A stretch of 64,000 nucleotides of DNA from Mugil cephalus (Eukaryota > Chordata > Actinopteri > Mugiliformes > Mugilidae). The notes beneath the pieces were generated by a model, which was not told where the DNA came from, did no database searches, and worked only from the letters and a program-made list of their open reading frames with translations. Shown piece by piece: positions 51,901 through 62,500 of this stretch. How positions within the stretch are numbered: the first letter of the stretch is position 1; the number at the start of each line of letters is the position of its first letter. A program made the position numbers and the translations under genes. The stretch lies in NCBI RefSeq assembly GCF_022458985.1, contig NC_061781.1, positions 14,101,501-14,165,500 on the forward strand, given 5' to 3'.

Positions 51901-54900
51901 CAAAGACCGGGCTAGAACGACATTCTGTTGATGATGGGATTAGTCTGAGATGTGGGAGGGAGTGTTTGGGTCTTTGGAACACGGAAAAGATGGATTTATA
52001 AGATTGAGAGGCATTTAGAGAACTTTGTTTTGTGCTTCTCTAAATCAAGATTAAGAACATGTTAATGATGCCTAGATTGTCTGTGGCACATCTCGGCTGC
52101 AGGCTGTGTAATATATTACAACGTTACAAAGTATAAAGAAAATTAGTTATATTTAACAAGCTTATGTGTGTTTTGATAAACTAAGATGATAAATTCACAC
52201 AAATTAACATGCACAAAGACAATAGACCTGTGTTTTCAAATAGACTTTTCCTGAAGTCTGGCATTAGCTTTCTTTTATATGTGATTTCTATAAAGGGAAT
52301 AGACTAAATTGTGTGTAGAGACAGCGCTCCCAGTGACCACACAGAAGTTGTCAGCAGGACTTTTGCTGCAACAGCAAACAGATTGCACTCTTTGTTGTTC
52401 TTTTCAGTACCACACTTGAATATCTTCAGCTCTGCTAATTATTGAGCACAGTATTCACTGAGGCTCACTGTAGGAACCGAACACAACGACGCTGTGAATA
52501 GCTGCCGTCCTGCTTCAGCCAGCATTTTTGATGCAACAAGAGACCGTTTTGTGTTCAAAGTATCTCATGCTCACAGTGTCACCTCCTTCCCCCGTTCAGA
52601 GCACTTCACTTGTGTGGTGAAGATGCTGTACAACCTGCAGTTCACACAGGCCCTGGCTGCGCTGTCCACCAAGTTCCGCCCGGAGGAAAGGCAGGCCTGG
52701 GGCACTTCTGGAGCACTTAAGAAGGTAAAGTCGAAACAGTAGCTTGAGACCTGACGTAGTCATGTGCTAGTTTGACCCACCTTATATTTTCCAAGCGTTT
52801 CATGCCTGTCGAACCATTTAATTCCCCCGATGTTTCCCTAGAACCAGCTTACAGCACAGTAAATCATTGCGTGGGCCTCCAAGTTACATTTGTGATTTCC
52901 ACAGTCGACGGTATCAATCTTCATTATCTGGCAAAAGTGGCGTTGCTGTAGAGTGTGCATTAATTGGCTATCTGTCTTCAGTCTATTAAGATTGTATTAG
53001 TGAGTGGCTGGCTTGAGTGTCCAAAGACAAATAGCTGAAGCCATCCTCTTTAGTTCCCGTCCGTAATGGAAGCATGGATTAGTATCTTCCTACCACACTC
53101 TAATGAACAGCAGTGCAGGCGTTCACAGGCTCCCATTAACATGGGATCCAGAGTCACACCGAGATCAGCTTCCACATGTGGCTGACCACTATTGTAATCA
53201 AACTGAAGTTGTTAAAGAAAGATGCAGCCTGGGGAGAGATCGGAGCCGAGAGGAAGGAAATGTGTAGACTTGAAATTCCTCCCCTATAAATCTATGACAA
53301 AGGACGGCAGACGAGATAAGGCTGCTGTTTTATATTCTACCGCCTTCAGCTTGATAAATGCTCGCAGCCTCTCCTCTATAAAAAAATACTAATTCATCAG
53401 AACACACATTCAGTAATGTCTCTACTGCTTATCAGATGTTATATTATGGAAACGATTGTTGTCCTCAGCCTTTTCTACATAAGTTATTATGTACGATTTT
53501 GGATGTAAGGGAGGAGGACGATGGAGCGTTCATTATATATTATGATGTGTTGCTTTTATAAACCTGAAAGGTGCTATAGAGGTGGTGTCAGTCTTATGTT
53601 TTATGTAGTTTTGTTTTTGGTAAAGGTTTGTTAGAGAGAACTACTGTGTTGTCCACAAGAAACCGCAAGTATCCAGAATAAACAACTGGGAGTAAATATC
53701 TGTGGGGTTTGAAAATGATATGAATCCTATTCTGCTGCGGAAGCCTTTAGGACAGCGGTTCCCAAAGAGGGGGTGCACCAAAACTTATCTGATCTGAGGT
53801 CACCACCACCTGTTTCACTAGTTTTTAACCACTATTGCATTTACATGTACAATGCGCAGGGCTTAAAGTATCTCCGACGATTCCCAAGTGTTCATGAAGG
53901 CATCATCTAAGTCTGCGTTTTTTGTTGTTGTTGTTGTTGTTTTGTTTTCCACGAAGTCACTTCAGTCAGAAAGATGGAGAATTTATGATGCTAAGAAGAA
54001 TGTGAGAATGTGTCCTAACCGCAAACAAAGGACTTAAAAATAGTAGAAATAATAATAACTAATATTAAAAGTTAGAGGTAAATTTCACAATTTAGAGTTA
54101 GAATATTATCTACAGTTGTTTTTGTATGAATTGTTAAATTTAATTAGCTTGAACTAAATATTGCAATCAACTAATTTGTCCCATTTCATCATCCAGTTTG
54201 ACACTGTGTCCACGCTAACCATCAGCAAAGGCAGTTTAAGATTTTACATGATCGGTTGGTGACTAGTTTGTGACATTTCCATCCAGCTGATCTCATTTTC
54301 AATTGCCAACAAAGCTAAAGAAAGTTTTTTAAACAGATGAAAAAATATGTAGATTTAGTAGTGTAGTAAATTTTTTTATGTGTTGTTTTCTGGTTCTGCA
54401 TTTAGTGGTTGATTTGACCAACACGAAAAAAGGGTTTCAATGATGATTCAGAGGAGCAGGCGTCATTTCAGGATGGACGTGCTTGTCCAGCATCTTATTG
54501 TTATTGCTTTTCTTTAATGTGTTACCCATGAAAACAAAATGAGGATGTTGTAGTCTGTGTTCTTTAATGGTGGAATTTGTGTAACATCCCAGGACACAGG
54601 TGTGCTACAGTTTTTCTATTTTCCGTTACCTTTTAATAAAACTGGCTGGATATAGAGACGCATGGAGTGACTGTAACAGTATGAAAAGACACACCTTTGG
54701 AATCATGTTCACGTTGAAGATCATTTGTTGGAGTGAGAGGGAAACCCTGCTATTTTTAACCGCACTCGTCTGATTGCATGTTGTCAATGTTTTGAAACAT
54801 GCATTTTGATTTTCTGCCCACAGAACGCTGCGAACGCCGAGAAGTCTTTTGAAGCTCTGCTCAGTCATGTCATCAGTGAGCTGTCTAAGGACAAGAGTGT

Positions 54901-56868
54901 CTACCAGGTGAACGCTGAAGAAACGACGATGGTGAGATGCCAGAATGACAATTTACAGGAGCTTTGAGAATCACGCTCCCTCTCTACTCCCAGCCCTTTT
55001 TGCTTTTTTGTTCTGCTCTTTTTCCATTTTCTCTCGTACAATAAATTGACCACTGCCCCGAGAGACATCGGTTGAATATCTCTACTAATCTCTGGGGGAG
55101 ATATACATCACTGTATTATCAGCGAGCTGTTGGCTGGTTATTGATCAGGCGTTGCTGCTGTTTCCCTCTCCAGCTGAGCTCCAGTGTGTGGTCCCCACAG
55201 TCTATCGAGTTCAGCCTCCAGCAGTTCTGCCTCCCCTTCCTTCGCCTTTCCTGCCTTCTGCAGCACCACCTCTACGGAGACAATCTACCCGGCTGCCTGG
55301 TACGTCTCGTAATAAATGTCACCCCAGCTGCTGAAACATACCCTTGTATCCTCGCAGCGAGAGCGTCCGCGTCTTGCTCGCATCGGTTTTTGATTTCTCA
55401 CGATGACATAAAATCTTGTTCGGTGAGATTTACGCCTAATTACAAGACGCGCGCGGCCACTCAGCACTTCTGCGGACGCGAGTTTATGTTCTCTGACGTC
55501 CTTGTTTTCTTGCTCGCCCTCCCTCAGGAGGAAGAGGAGTTCTCGTCCTTGGCCGGGTGCTTAGGGCTCTTACCCTCGACCCCTCAGCCGTCCAACAACG
55601 TGCACAGTGCCTCGTGTCTGGAGTGGGCGGTCAACGCCTTCGACTTGGTGACGCAGTGGTGCGCTGAGGTCACAGGGCTCTCTCAGATGCACGCTGAGCA
55701 ATCGCTGGTACGTGGTGCAGACGTATAAAACATGTACGGTTCCTGTGAAGCAAACATTTCAAGTTGAGGGGGGAAAAAGATGATGTTGAGATATTTGAAA
55801 CCTAGTGTCCAGTTAATTATTCCTGGTTTTTAAGTGCTGTCGACACTTAGCTAAGTGTCTTAAAATTAAACGTTGTTCTGATGAATCTTAAGATCAAAAA
55901 GAAGTTAAAGAGAATGAATTCATTGCTAGTTGGCAGTAATCTTTAGATATACTAGATAGTACTTCATATTATACATTGTCTCTTGTGCTCTTAAGACCTT
56001 GCTGGTACAGGAACCTCAATGGGCAGCCCCCCGCCTCCTCCAGCTCCCCGACAACTACAATATCATCTTCCAGTACTATCACAGAAAGGCCTGCACTGCC
56101 TGCAAAAAGGTGCCAAAAGACCCTGCACTCTGCCTCGTTTGCGGCGCTTTTGTCTGTCTCAAAGGCCCGTGTTGCAAACAGCAGGGTATCTGTGAATGTG
56201 TTTTGGTAAGTTCCCATATTTCACGCCAGTCGCAAGCCAGTTTACGACTCCTCCTTAACGCTCTGGTCAATATTTGCAAATCTCTCACTCTGCAGCACTC
56301 CCAACATTGTGGCGCAGCTACGGGCATCTTTCTACTGATTAACGCCTCAGTCATAATCATCATCCGTGGACATCGTTTCTGTCTGTGGGGCTCTGTTTAC
56401 CTCGATGCTCATGGAGAGGAGGACCGCGATTTACGGTACGCCACACTCCACACACATCGTACAGTATCTTCATTACTCTCTCCACATATGAAGCTTTAAA
56501 GTTAAATTTAAACTCCTACTGCATCACAGTCCTACAACAAATACAGCGTAAATGAACCTGTTCCTGTTTTGATTAACTCCTGTAGATTCTATATAGACAT
56601 TTAGACGTTTAATTTAGTCGATTTTCAAGTACAAAAAAAACAACAACATAAAACGTTATTATAATTGGGGTGCAGTCCCTTTCTTTAGCATTTGTTGCTC
56701 CAGTGGAGAAACCGCTCTCATTCTTGTTTTCCCCTCTGGCCTCTCTCCAGTCGTGGCAAACCTCTCTTCTTATGTGAAGAGAGGTATCGAGTGCTGGAGC
56801 AGCAGTGGGTTTCACACACCTTTGATCACATCAATAAGCGTTGGGGGCCTCACTATAATGGACTCTAA
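20885..56868 (+). CDS. ubr3: E3 ubiquitin-protein ligase UBR3 (39 coding exons)
   Basis: Large RING-type ubiquitin ligase of the UBR family; in mammals UBR3 does not behave as a classical type 1/2 N-degron reader. Thirty-nine in-phase exons total 5535 nt, 1844 aa (human 1888). Exon coordinates are given in the four block entries below. The order is an N-terminal UBR box (about 83-150), a long helical middle region, a RING-H2 finger (about 1192-1320) and a Cys-rich C-terminal domain ([12 protein letters not shown]...CC). It ends [15 protein letters not shown], as in human. The start could be ATG 20885 or the adjacent ATG 20888. A GTG-led upstream extension was not used. The gene is more than half of the window and carries most of its transposon fossils. 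Confidence 0.97.
21319..22221 (+). other. ubr3 intron 1
   Basis: About 900 bp, non-coding. No repeat was classified with confidence. Confidence 0.6.
22919..22948. repeat. (ATTCT)n pentanucleotide repeat
   Basis: About five perfect ATTCT units in ubr3 intron 3. It is a simple repeat. Confidence 0.9.
23416..24223 (+). mobile_element. Internally deleted Tc1-like transposon with terminal inverted repeats
   Basis: Lies in ubr3 intron 4. The ends GAGGTGCAAAAGTAAGTG (23416-23433) and CACTTACTTTTGTAACTC (24206-24223) are inverted repeats matching at 16 of 18 bases. The interior resembles a teleost Tc1-like transposase gene in plus orientation: a GATGCTGACAAAGGAG start region, AACCATCTCTAAAGAGGTTGG, CACCATCAGGAGAACACTGAA, and GTTTGGGCC..TTTTGCTG near the 3' part. 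Stops, frameshifts and at least two internal deletions are evident: about 0.8 kb remains, against 1.3-1.6 kb for a full element. It cannot encode an active protein. Confidence 0.8.
25402..25778 (-). mobile_element. Short Tc1-like element remnant
   Basis: Lies in ubr3 intron 7. The left end (ATCAGTCATAACATCGTGAC) and the reverse complement of the right end (GATCAGCCACAACATTCTGAC) are similar inverted repeats. The inner segments CTGGTCTGTGGCTACGCAGCC, CCTTTCTATCGGAACC and CAACAGGTGCCATGAT match a family recalled from many fish genomes. Related remnants occur near 45760 and at 59078-59427. No coding capacity remains. Confidence 0.7.
26840..27813 (+). other. ubr3 intron 9 with a perfect hairpin
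   Basis: Non-coding, about 970 bp. It contains the 16-bp perfect inverted repeat described separately at 27528-27568. No mobile element was recognised. Confidence 0.55.
27528..27568. repeat. Perfect 16-bp inverted repeat (hairpin)
   Basis: Left arm ACTCACCCTGCTACAG (27528-27543), 9-nt loop, right arm CTGTAGCAGGGTGAGT (27553-27568). All 16 pairs match and the next pair outward does not. The function is unknown. Confidence 0.9.
28057..33348 (+). CDS. ubr3: ubr3 exons 11-22 (middle helical region)
   Basis: Exons: 28057-28143, 28222-28287, 28371-28460, 28555-28683, 28775-28827, 28919-29052, 29530-29615, 29710-29851, 30586-30682, 32508-32649, 32991-33095, 33178-33348. The encoded segment has no named catalytic motif but follows human UBR3 closely, for example [30 protein letters not shown] and [15 protein letters not shown]. 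The 94-nt intron between exons 17 and 18 has minor-spliceosome signals. The intron after exon 19 holds a Tc1-like element. Confidence 0.93.
29616..29709 (+). other. U12-type (minor spliceosome) intron in ubr3
   Basis: The 5' splice site is GTATCCTT (29616-29623), the exact U12 GT-AG consensus. The branch-like sequence TTCCTTAAA (29688-29696) puts the branch A about 14 nt before the 3' AG (29708-29709), within the narrow U12 range. The intron is 94 nt, phase 0, between exons 17 and 18. Confidence 0.85.
29852..30585 (+). other. ubr3 intron 18
   Basis: About 730 bp, AT-rich and non-coding. Nothing was recognised in it. Confidence 0.55.
31061..31090. repeat. (TG)n microsatellite
   Basis: About 30 bp of alternating TG with one interruption, in ubr3 intron 19. 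Confidence 0.9.
31262..32102 (-). mobile_element. Decayed Tc1-like transposon, reverse orientation
   Basis: Lies in ubr3 intron 19. The left end TACACTGTCTGACCAAAA (31262-31279) and the reverse complement of the right end (TACACTGGCTGGCCAAAA, ending 32102) match at 16 of 18 bases, with TA at each outer edge as expected for Tc1/mariner target sites. The interior matches, in reverse, a teleost Tc1-like transposase gene: CATTGTCATCTTGGAATATG, CCAATTTTAGTAGTTTTTG, TCCTTAGATGTTTTCTCTGC and AATTATCCAATAGGAGGCTC. About 0.8 kb remains, with internal deletions and stops. Confidence 0.82.
33349..35380 (+). other. ubr3 intron 22
   Basis: About 2 kb, non-coding. The stretch at about 34660-34960 is rich in complex non-repetitive motifs (AACTAATTACG, GAATGATTGATG, and CTTTTCATTAGG with TAAT cores). 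It looks like a candidate conserved element, but this cannot be shown from one sequence. A possible extra exon near 33720 was examined and rejected. Confidence 0.5.
35381..46028 (+). CDS. ubr3: ubr3 exons 23-30 (coiled segment and RING-H2 finger)
   Basis: Exons: 35381-35826, 36599-36687, 38987-39136, 40230-40363, 40881-40991, 41332-41532, 42680-42816, 45943-46028. Exon 23 (446 nt) is the largest internal exon. Exons 23-24 end in a charged coil ([16 protein letters not shown]). The RING-H2 is split over exons 25, 27 and 28: Cys1192 and Cys1195 (CVIC), Cys1282, His1284, His1287 and Cys1290 (CGHTLHIDC), and Cys1316 and Cys1319 (CPLC). All metal ligands are present, so E2 recruitment looks intact. 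Confidence 0.93.
35827..36598 (+). other. ubr3 intron 23
   Basis: About 770 bp, non-coding. It contains an X-box-like palindrome, GTTTCCAGGGTAAC, at 36124-36137. Confidence 0.5.
36688..38986 (+). other. ubr3 intron 24
   Basis: About 2.3 kb, non-coding. A GC-richer island at about 37480-37700 carries a 60-codon open frame at 37491-37673 with no recognisable homology. The acceptor end is a long T-rich run with ATTT repeats. Confidence 0.5.
39388..39652 (+). mobile_element. SINE-like retroposon remnant
   Basis: Lies in ubr3 intron 25. It contains GCTCCCCAGGCAC, GCAGCCCACTG, ACTTCTGTGTGAACAAGTGGATGG-like sequence and CCTCTGGGATCAGTACAGT. It ends in an ATT-rich tail (about 39630-39652). This order matches a common fish retroposon 3' region recalled as ending 'GGGATCAATAAAGT(ATT)n'. 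The 5' promoter part is too decayed to show tRNA boxes. Confidence 0.6.
42247..42581 (-). mobile_element. hAT-like non-autonomous element, reverse copy
   Basis: Lies in ubr3 intron 28. The right end GTTGAAGACCTGTG (42568-42581) is the inverted terminal repeat of the family at 3560-4579. The left end (CTCTTCCAAC, 42248-42257) is a worn version. The shared interior includes, in reverse, GATCCCAAACTGATGGACAG, CCTACTATATGTGTTCTAT and GCAACAGTAGGGTG. It lacks the nested element and so shows the uninterrupted sequence. Confidence 0.75.
42817..45942 (+). other. ubr3 intron 29
   Basis: About 3.1 kb, non-coding. Open frames at 44131-44723 overlap each other in several frames and are not recognisable. 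A stretch near 44800-45000 is complex and non-repetitive. A worn Tc1-like fragment lies near 45760-45885. Confidence 0.5.
45760..45885 (-). mobile_element. Worn fragment of the short Tc1-like family
   Basis: ATCCACATACATGCCATCACC, GTTTCCAAGCAGAACACAGC and a TTAATGTTGGGGATGATGGAT end resemble the family at 25402-25778 and 59078-59427. The fragment is short and diverged, so the assignment is tentative. Confidence 0.4.
46148..46163. promoter_or_regulatory. 16-bp perfect palindrome with full CRE
   Basis: GCATTGACGTCAATGC reads the same on both strands and centres on TGACGTCA, the full CREB/ATF site. A GC-box-like ACCACGCCCCC follows at about 46172. Confidence 0.45.
46885..46921. promoter_or_regulatory. 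X-box-like site, CRE and E-box cluster
   Basis: GTAACCATGGAGAC (46885-46898, RFX X-box type), TGACGTCA (46910-46917) and CACGTG (46916-46921) lie within 37 bp. This is motif matching only. Confidence 0.35.
49914..56868 (+). CDS. ubr3: ubr3 exons 31-39 (C-terminal domain)
   Basis: Exons: 49914-50019, 51523-51623, 52600-52724, 54824-54931, 55174-55299, 55528-55707, 55996-56205, 56296-56435, 56751-56868. The segment carries the conserved C-terminal domain of UBR ligases with its Cys-rich cluster ([15 protein letters not shown], then CLVCGAF, then CCKQQ) and the hydrophobic [18 protein letters not shown] strand region. The stop codon is 56866-56868. Exons 33-35 are the least like human, as expected for a variable linker. 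Confidence 0.93.
50020..51522 (+). other. ubr3 intron 31
   Basis: About 1.5 kb, non-coding. Nothing was identified with confidence. Confidence 0.5.
51624..52599 (+). other. ubr3 intron 32
   Basis: About 975 bp. The first 300 bp are GC-rich, giving overlapping chance open frames. No gene was seen. Confidence 0.5.
52725..54823 (+). other. ubr3 intron 33
   Basis: About 2.1 kb, non-coding. The part at about 52900-53400 has a complex, non-repetitive look. A short (TTG)n tract lies near 53923-53942. Confidence 0.5.
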
Positions 56869-57255
56869 GATCTTCCAAAGTCCACTGAAAAAACCACCAC
56901 CCATGACGGAGAAGATTTCTCTATATTTTTTTTTCCTGTTCCTTTTTCTTTCTTTTTTTTTTTCTGGCTTATGTGTCTGCCTTGATCAAAATATTCGGGA
57001 ACTGTTAACGTGATAAACACAAACATCCGGTGAGGGTATTGCTGCCACTGCCTTGGTTTATGTGAAGTTTGATGTACAGTCATGCCTAAAGATTAACACG
57101 TGTGTGTGTTCAAGTGATTTATCGTGTGGTTTTCAACAGGGAAAAAAAACAGAAGATCAAAGGGAAAAAAAAAAGCACAACTTTGCCCAAGAATTCGATC
57201 AGTTTGGAACAGACTCCTAAAGTCTGTTTTATTTATTTGGGTTAAAAAAAAATGA

Positions 57256-57261
57256 AATAAA
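57256..57261 (+). terminator. Candidate polyadenylation signal of ubr3
   Basis: AATAAA lies about 390 nt after the ubr3 stop codon. A second AATAAA at 57609-57614 is also possible, so the 3' end may be alternative. Confidence 0.5.
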
Positions 57262-59077
57262 TACATCTAATATATCAAGTGCTGAATGTCCCTGCAAGGT
57301 TTGATTACTTTTTGCACCATTTATGATGATGTTAATGCATATCCCTTTTATTTATCAGAATGTGCTCTGCTGTGCTGGCATGAGTTTCAAGCTCCTGATG
57401 AGTGTAGCGATGTTATTGCAGTGTGCACTCATTGTCCGCTGACACGTGAGGGTAGGCAGGACAAGTCCACCCATCAACACACTAGAGTTTTTTTGCGAAC
57501 AAGCAAAGACTCTTTTTATGGGTCTAGTTGCAATCCATCCTCAGGAATTTTTTTTGTTTGTTTCGTTTTTTTTTTTTTTTGCTGTTTAAGATACGTTTTA
57601 GATATTTAAATAAATGCTGCTGCTCATTGTTCAAGTAAGTAATTTTAACTTTTTTGTGAAGAATATTTTTTTCTAAGGTTGTGCTTTGAGTTTACCATAG
57701 ATGGCTGGGGGAACGATGACTCGGACTCACTTTAAAGTTTAAGGAGGTATGCGGTCTCCACATTGCGCCTGCTGCAGCTCTTATAGTCGCGCCCTTCCCG
57801 CCCTGTTTTTTTTTTGTTCGAAAAAGAAACTCGAGAGGCGACTTTAAGACGGCTCCGATCGGCCGATGAATTATCTAAGATATGTTGTTCCACTAAAAAA
57901 AAAAAAAAAAGAAGAAGAAGAAGAAGCTGGAAACAAACGTTTTTAAGTTCACGTCCCGACGTTTAACACCACGTGAGAGCATCCGTTGTGTCAGAGCGTT
58001 CTCTCCACATATGAAACTGTGAGAACCTGCTCGTGAGAAGAATCACGAGAACTTATCAGTGATCTTTATGATTTCAGAGAAGGTTTTTCCCTTAATGCTT
58101 GTGATTATGAAGACTATACAGACTGTCTCTTACTCCTGCATCATCTAGTGTGATTGATAGTTGCATTCCAACATTGCAAGATTATCAGACTTGAGTATCT
58201 GTTATACACTGTGCATGACATCCTTTACTGTTATTTAAGTGTCTTAGCTACTTCATTTTCTGATTTTCATCTGTTTATTTCTGCAAGAGAGGAATTTTTC
58301 ATTCAGTCGTGCCTGCCGGATTACGTTTTTTTTTTTTTTTTTTTGAGTGATGGGCAGCAAACAGCTGATGTCCCTGATGTGTGGTTTTGACATGCTGGGC
58401 TGCGTCGCGCTGCGTTGAGGATTCGTTAATAATGAGCAAGTCAACACTTGAAGAAGAATAAAAAAAAAAAAAAACCTTCCTCCTCAGTTCATGCATGCTG
58501 CTTTTCTGTTTACGGAGTTTCTTCTTTATTTTGCAAACCCCCACTTTGTAAATGACCGCAACCAAATAGCCAACGAGTAATGGGTGTAAATTGTAACTGA
58601 AAGCTTTTGTTGTGTTCTCCTGTATGAAATGAAGAGAGAATACAGTACATTACTGTAGGTGCTGACTCAAACTTTCTGAGTTTGACCAGAAAGTGTGACT
58701 TGGACATTTAATGCAACATGTAACATATGTGAATAAAATATAAGCACACTGATTTGTGTCCTCTCTTGTTTTCTAAGTTCTGTCTCGGTTGTCCGGTTCA
58801 CATTACTACTTTTCCTCTGGAAAAAACAAAAAAAAAAGCAGTTTGAATCACAATTTTGTATCTGACCACAAAGGATTATCCATGATTTAAATAGTCTCCA
58901 AGGATCATGACTTAAAAAGCCCAGTTTGCATGAAACCATGTGGATTTGCTTCCGTAAACCTCTGCATTTGCTTCTTACCAGTCTCAGTCCTTTAATGGAA
59001 GCTGTAGAACGCGTCTCTTATGATGCAAACAAACTGTGACCACCAGGGGTCTCCGTTCATTGCGGCTCAAAGCGGAA
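57262..59077. other. Region downstream of ubr3
   Basis: ubr3 3' UTR or intergenic DNA. It is AT-rich with several poly-T/poly-A runs and a short (GAA)n at 57911-57926. A GC-richer patch lies near 57740-57870. No gene was recognised. Confidence 0.55.
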
Positions 59078-59427
59078 TACATAGATCAGCCAAAACATTA
59101 AAACCAGTAAATAACATTGAACATCTTGTGACAGAGTTCTGATGGGAAACTTTTGGACCTGGTATTAATGTGGATGTTACTTAGACATGTACGGCACAAA
59201 CTGATCCAGTATCTGTGGGATGGTCCATAGTGGCCCCGCCCCTCAACCCGTAGGACCCAAAGACCCCCACTAACAACATCCTGTTTCCAGACACCACAGG
59301 ACACCCTCAGAAGGCCCATGTCCATTCTCTGATGTGTGTGATGTGTGTTTTTTTTTTTTTTTTGAGGTACACGGGAGACCTGCGCACCATTAGGAATGTG
59401 GTCATAATGTTATGCCTGATCTGTGTA
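59078..59427 (-). mobile_element. Short Tc1-like element with terminal inverted repeats
   Basis: The left end (TACATAGATCAGCCAAAACA) and the reverse complement of the right end (TACACAGATCAGGCATAACA) match at 16 of 20 bases. Similarity continues for about 30 bp. The right end GTCATAATGTTATGCCTGAT is the family signature. The interior (AACATCCTGTTTCCAGACACC, CCTCAGAAGGCCC) is typical of this non-coding teleost element. It is about 350 bp. A further end-like sequence, GTTATGCCCGATCGGTGCA, lies at about 59490-59510. Confidence 0.75.
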
Positions 59428-59510
59428 TAGTGACATTGAGATCAAGAATTCATGCTTAATGCAGCAACAAATATTTGTTGACCCTAGTATGTTATGCCCG
59501 ATCGGTGCAT

Positions 59511-62500
59511 TTAGTATCTATCACATCAAGACTCATAGACAGTATCTGCAAAAAAAAAAAAGGTAAAAAGTTTAGTGATAGTCTGTGATTTATAGCTGAA
59601 AATAATAGAGGAGCTGCATTAGCAATAGAACAAGCACATTATGTGTGATGTCTCCGTGTGTCGCGTAAGGTCATCCCCCTCTAGTCCACAGGCCTTTGTT
59701 GGGCCTTTGCTCCTCTGAAAGAGGTCCCACTGCCATGTGACCGAGCATTCGCGCGATAATTGGTCCGAACCTCACAAACAGGGGAGCCCCTCTGGGTAAT
59801 GACCAATGATCGCACGAAGCATCTGCCAATTAGGCAAAAAAGAAATGGGACCGGCAGAGGAATTTTATGCACATGAAATCCACAGAGGCTGTGGGACAAG
59901 TTTCAGGCGGGGAGACGTCGCAGACAGTCCCCCAGCAGACTTCAATGGACGTTTCCCCATTTGCTCCATATGCAGGTAGGTTTTACTGCTGCTTCTCAGT
60001 GCATGAATAGACCATTGAGGGCTGTATAATGTGATATCGGTCAGTGAGTTAACCACTTCCGGTCTGCAGGACAACGTGCTCGGGTGTCTGCACAGTTAAT
60101 AATTAAAGTCCTTAGCTGAGTAAACAGGGAAATCTCTCTGAATATGTTGCTATGGACGTTCAACAGCACCGTACGAATTGTCTGTGTGGTTTATGACGAC
60201 TTATATGAGGTGTCCAACTACATATAAAAGTGTGGATAAGAGTGGAATGATCTGATGCCTGAAATCATTTCACTTGTGTTGCAGATGTTGGAGATGGACA
60301 CATGGAGGTAACAATGTCAAGGTAGGAAATACATTTCCTCACTTGTTCAAAAAATAGAGTAAGACGGTAAACTTATCTTATAGACTGAAATCATCTGTAT
60401 AGTGTCAGCATATATTCCCACAGACCTCACCTATACTGGCTAAGCACTCATTTTAAAAGTTGTAATATTGTAGATTACCCATCTTAAAAAAGCGTCCCCC
60501 AGCAGCAGGACGTGACTGAAGACGACTGCTACGAGTGGGTGACTTTACACCGCGTGGCTCGCCAAAAACACTGTAATCAAATTTTACGACAATTCCAATT
60601 TGCTGAAACTCTTAACTCGAAATGACGCGCTGCTGATTTGTCTTGAGGCACTCGCTGAGCACACAACACAGCTTCACAATTAGACGATACATCAGAGTGC
60701 ATGTTTATCAGGACCGGACGACATTGCACACTTTTTAAAGCGAGGCGGTCATTAACAAGTGATCCTTCTAAATTGAATGGTTGAAATTTGAAGGAAGGAA
60801 ATGCAATTTAATAATGGCTTTATAAACTTATTGGATGTGCTTTATTACCGTCACTGCAATTAACGACATGATTAGTCTGACGTAACGCTTAAAAGCCTTT
60901 CTAATCTGTGTTGGCCACAGTGTTATTATTCACAGCACCAAGTGTTGGATAGTCTTCAATCTCTTGATTAGATTAATAGTAATTAATAATCACTCCTGTC
61001 ATAGGCTCTCTATGTAATGCAAGAAAAAAAATGGTTTTAGAACCATTACAAATTGCATTACGACTATGTAATATGGAAACAGTTACAGTTTTGCATGTCA
61101 GTAAAGTTTTGTTGCGTCTCCACAAACGGCTGAACTGTGCTGCTCAGAGTTGCGCTCAATCACGTCACAGCGCTTCTGATTAGGTGTAAAAGGTTAATTT
61201 CCTTTTGTTTACGCTTTGTGTATCGAATCGCGCCGGTGCATAACCAAGATTTATGGCGGCAAACGCGTTTGTTTCTGCTCGTGTGTGACTTTTGGTCATC
61301 CAGGGTGAGAACAAGGGCACCGCGCTTCGGGCCTGACTCGTGGCTGGTGGAGGGTTTACTGCAAAGCCTCTTCATATCCCCTTAAAAGGGATTATAGTTT
61401 TTTTTTTTTTTTTTTTTTCCTCCTCTGCACAGTCTTACCAAAGGGTTTACCAAGTGGAGTTCCCATAAGGCTTTAACAGCGAGGCTGGAATTGTGCGGGA
61501 TTGATGGAAGCAGAAAATGAGATTATTCACTTTCACTTTGCCCTGTTTCTTGTGACAAAGATTGGACCTAGTGCTGCGGCTCATGGCGGCTGTTACCGTA
61601 TCAAACATTTACTTACTCAAAAGATGCAAATACGTCACCAGAAAAGGAGGAGCACGGGAATATTGATTACACAAAAAAAAAAAAAAGAAGCAGCATGTTA
61701 CTTCACACATTTTTGCAGATATACTAGATTTGTGTTTGATAATGTCGGGTTTCACTGACCAGCATTGTGAACGCCAGATACAACATCCTTTTTTCAGGCA
61801 CAATGACTCAGGTTGGTAAACAAAAGGTAACCTGAGCGCTGCCGTCGAGGACCAGTGGTGTCCTGTTCTTGAGTAGTGCTGTAGGTCTGCTGTCCATTTA
61901 AAGAGCCACATTTAGGTTTGTTCTCATCGGCAATAAGACAAAAATCTCTCCAACAGCAGCTTTTAATCAACATGAAACAATGAGGCAGAGCTTTTATATT
62001 GTTTTATTTTTACAGGTTTCACATGCCTGTGGATTAGAACCAAAGCTCTTTTCATTTCACTTTGTTTCATCAAGCTCGTCATCTTCAGATTTATCTCGTG
62101 ACCCGGTTCTGTCGTTATGTTCATAGGGAACCTGCATGTAAAAACTTGTGCTTTTTGAACTTGCTCAAAAAAAAAAAGCTAATGTTCTTGATAACGTCAT
62201 CACAGTAACAGTGAACTTGAGTGAATCTCAGAGGCTGAAAGCTGGAAAAAGTTTGGAACTAATTTTTACCTGGCGTTGGATCGAGTACTGTCGGTGTAAA
62301 AAAGCTCTTCCTGGCTGATGTGTCTGTTCTTTACTTTATTAGATCCCTGGGGGTTTTGAACTAATGGCAACGGCATCGTGCTGTGTTGTATTTTCTCATG
62401 TGGAATAATGCATTGTTTGGGAGAACAGACCCACACTCAGTTCTGAACTCCTGCAATCAAACTAAACGGCAGAAACTGCTGCAAATTTGCAGTCTGACAT

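Noticed and set aside
55072-55728. 218-codon plus-strand open frame
   Set aside because: It is read-through of ubr3 exons 35 and 36 and the intron between them. Splice signals and human homology place both exons inside it.
60285-60307. Tiny possible exon with ATG after an acceptor-like TTGCAG
   Set aside because: The frame stops after eight codons, there is no partner exon, and it has no match to the expected neighbour gene.
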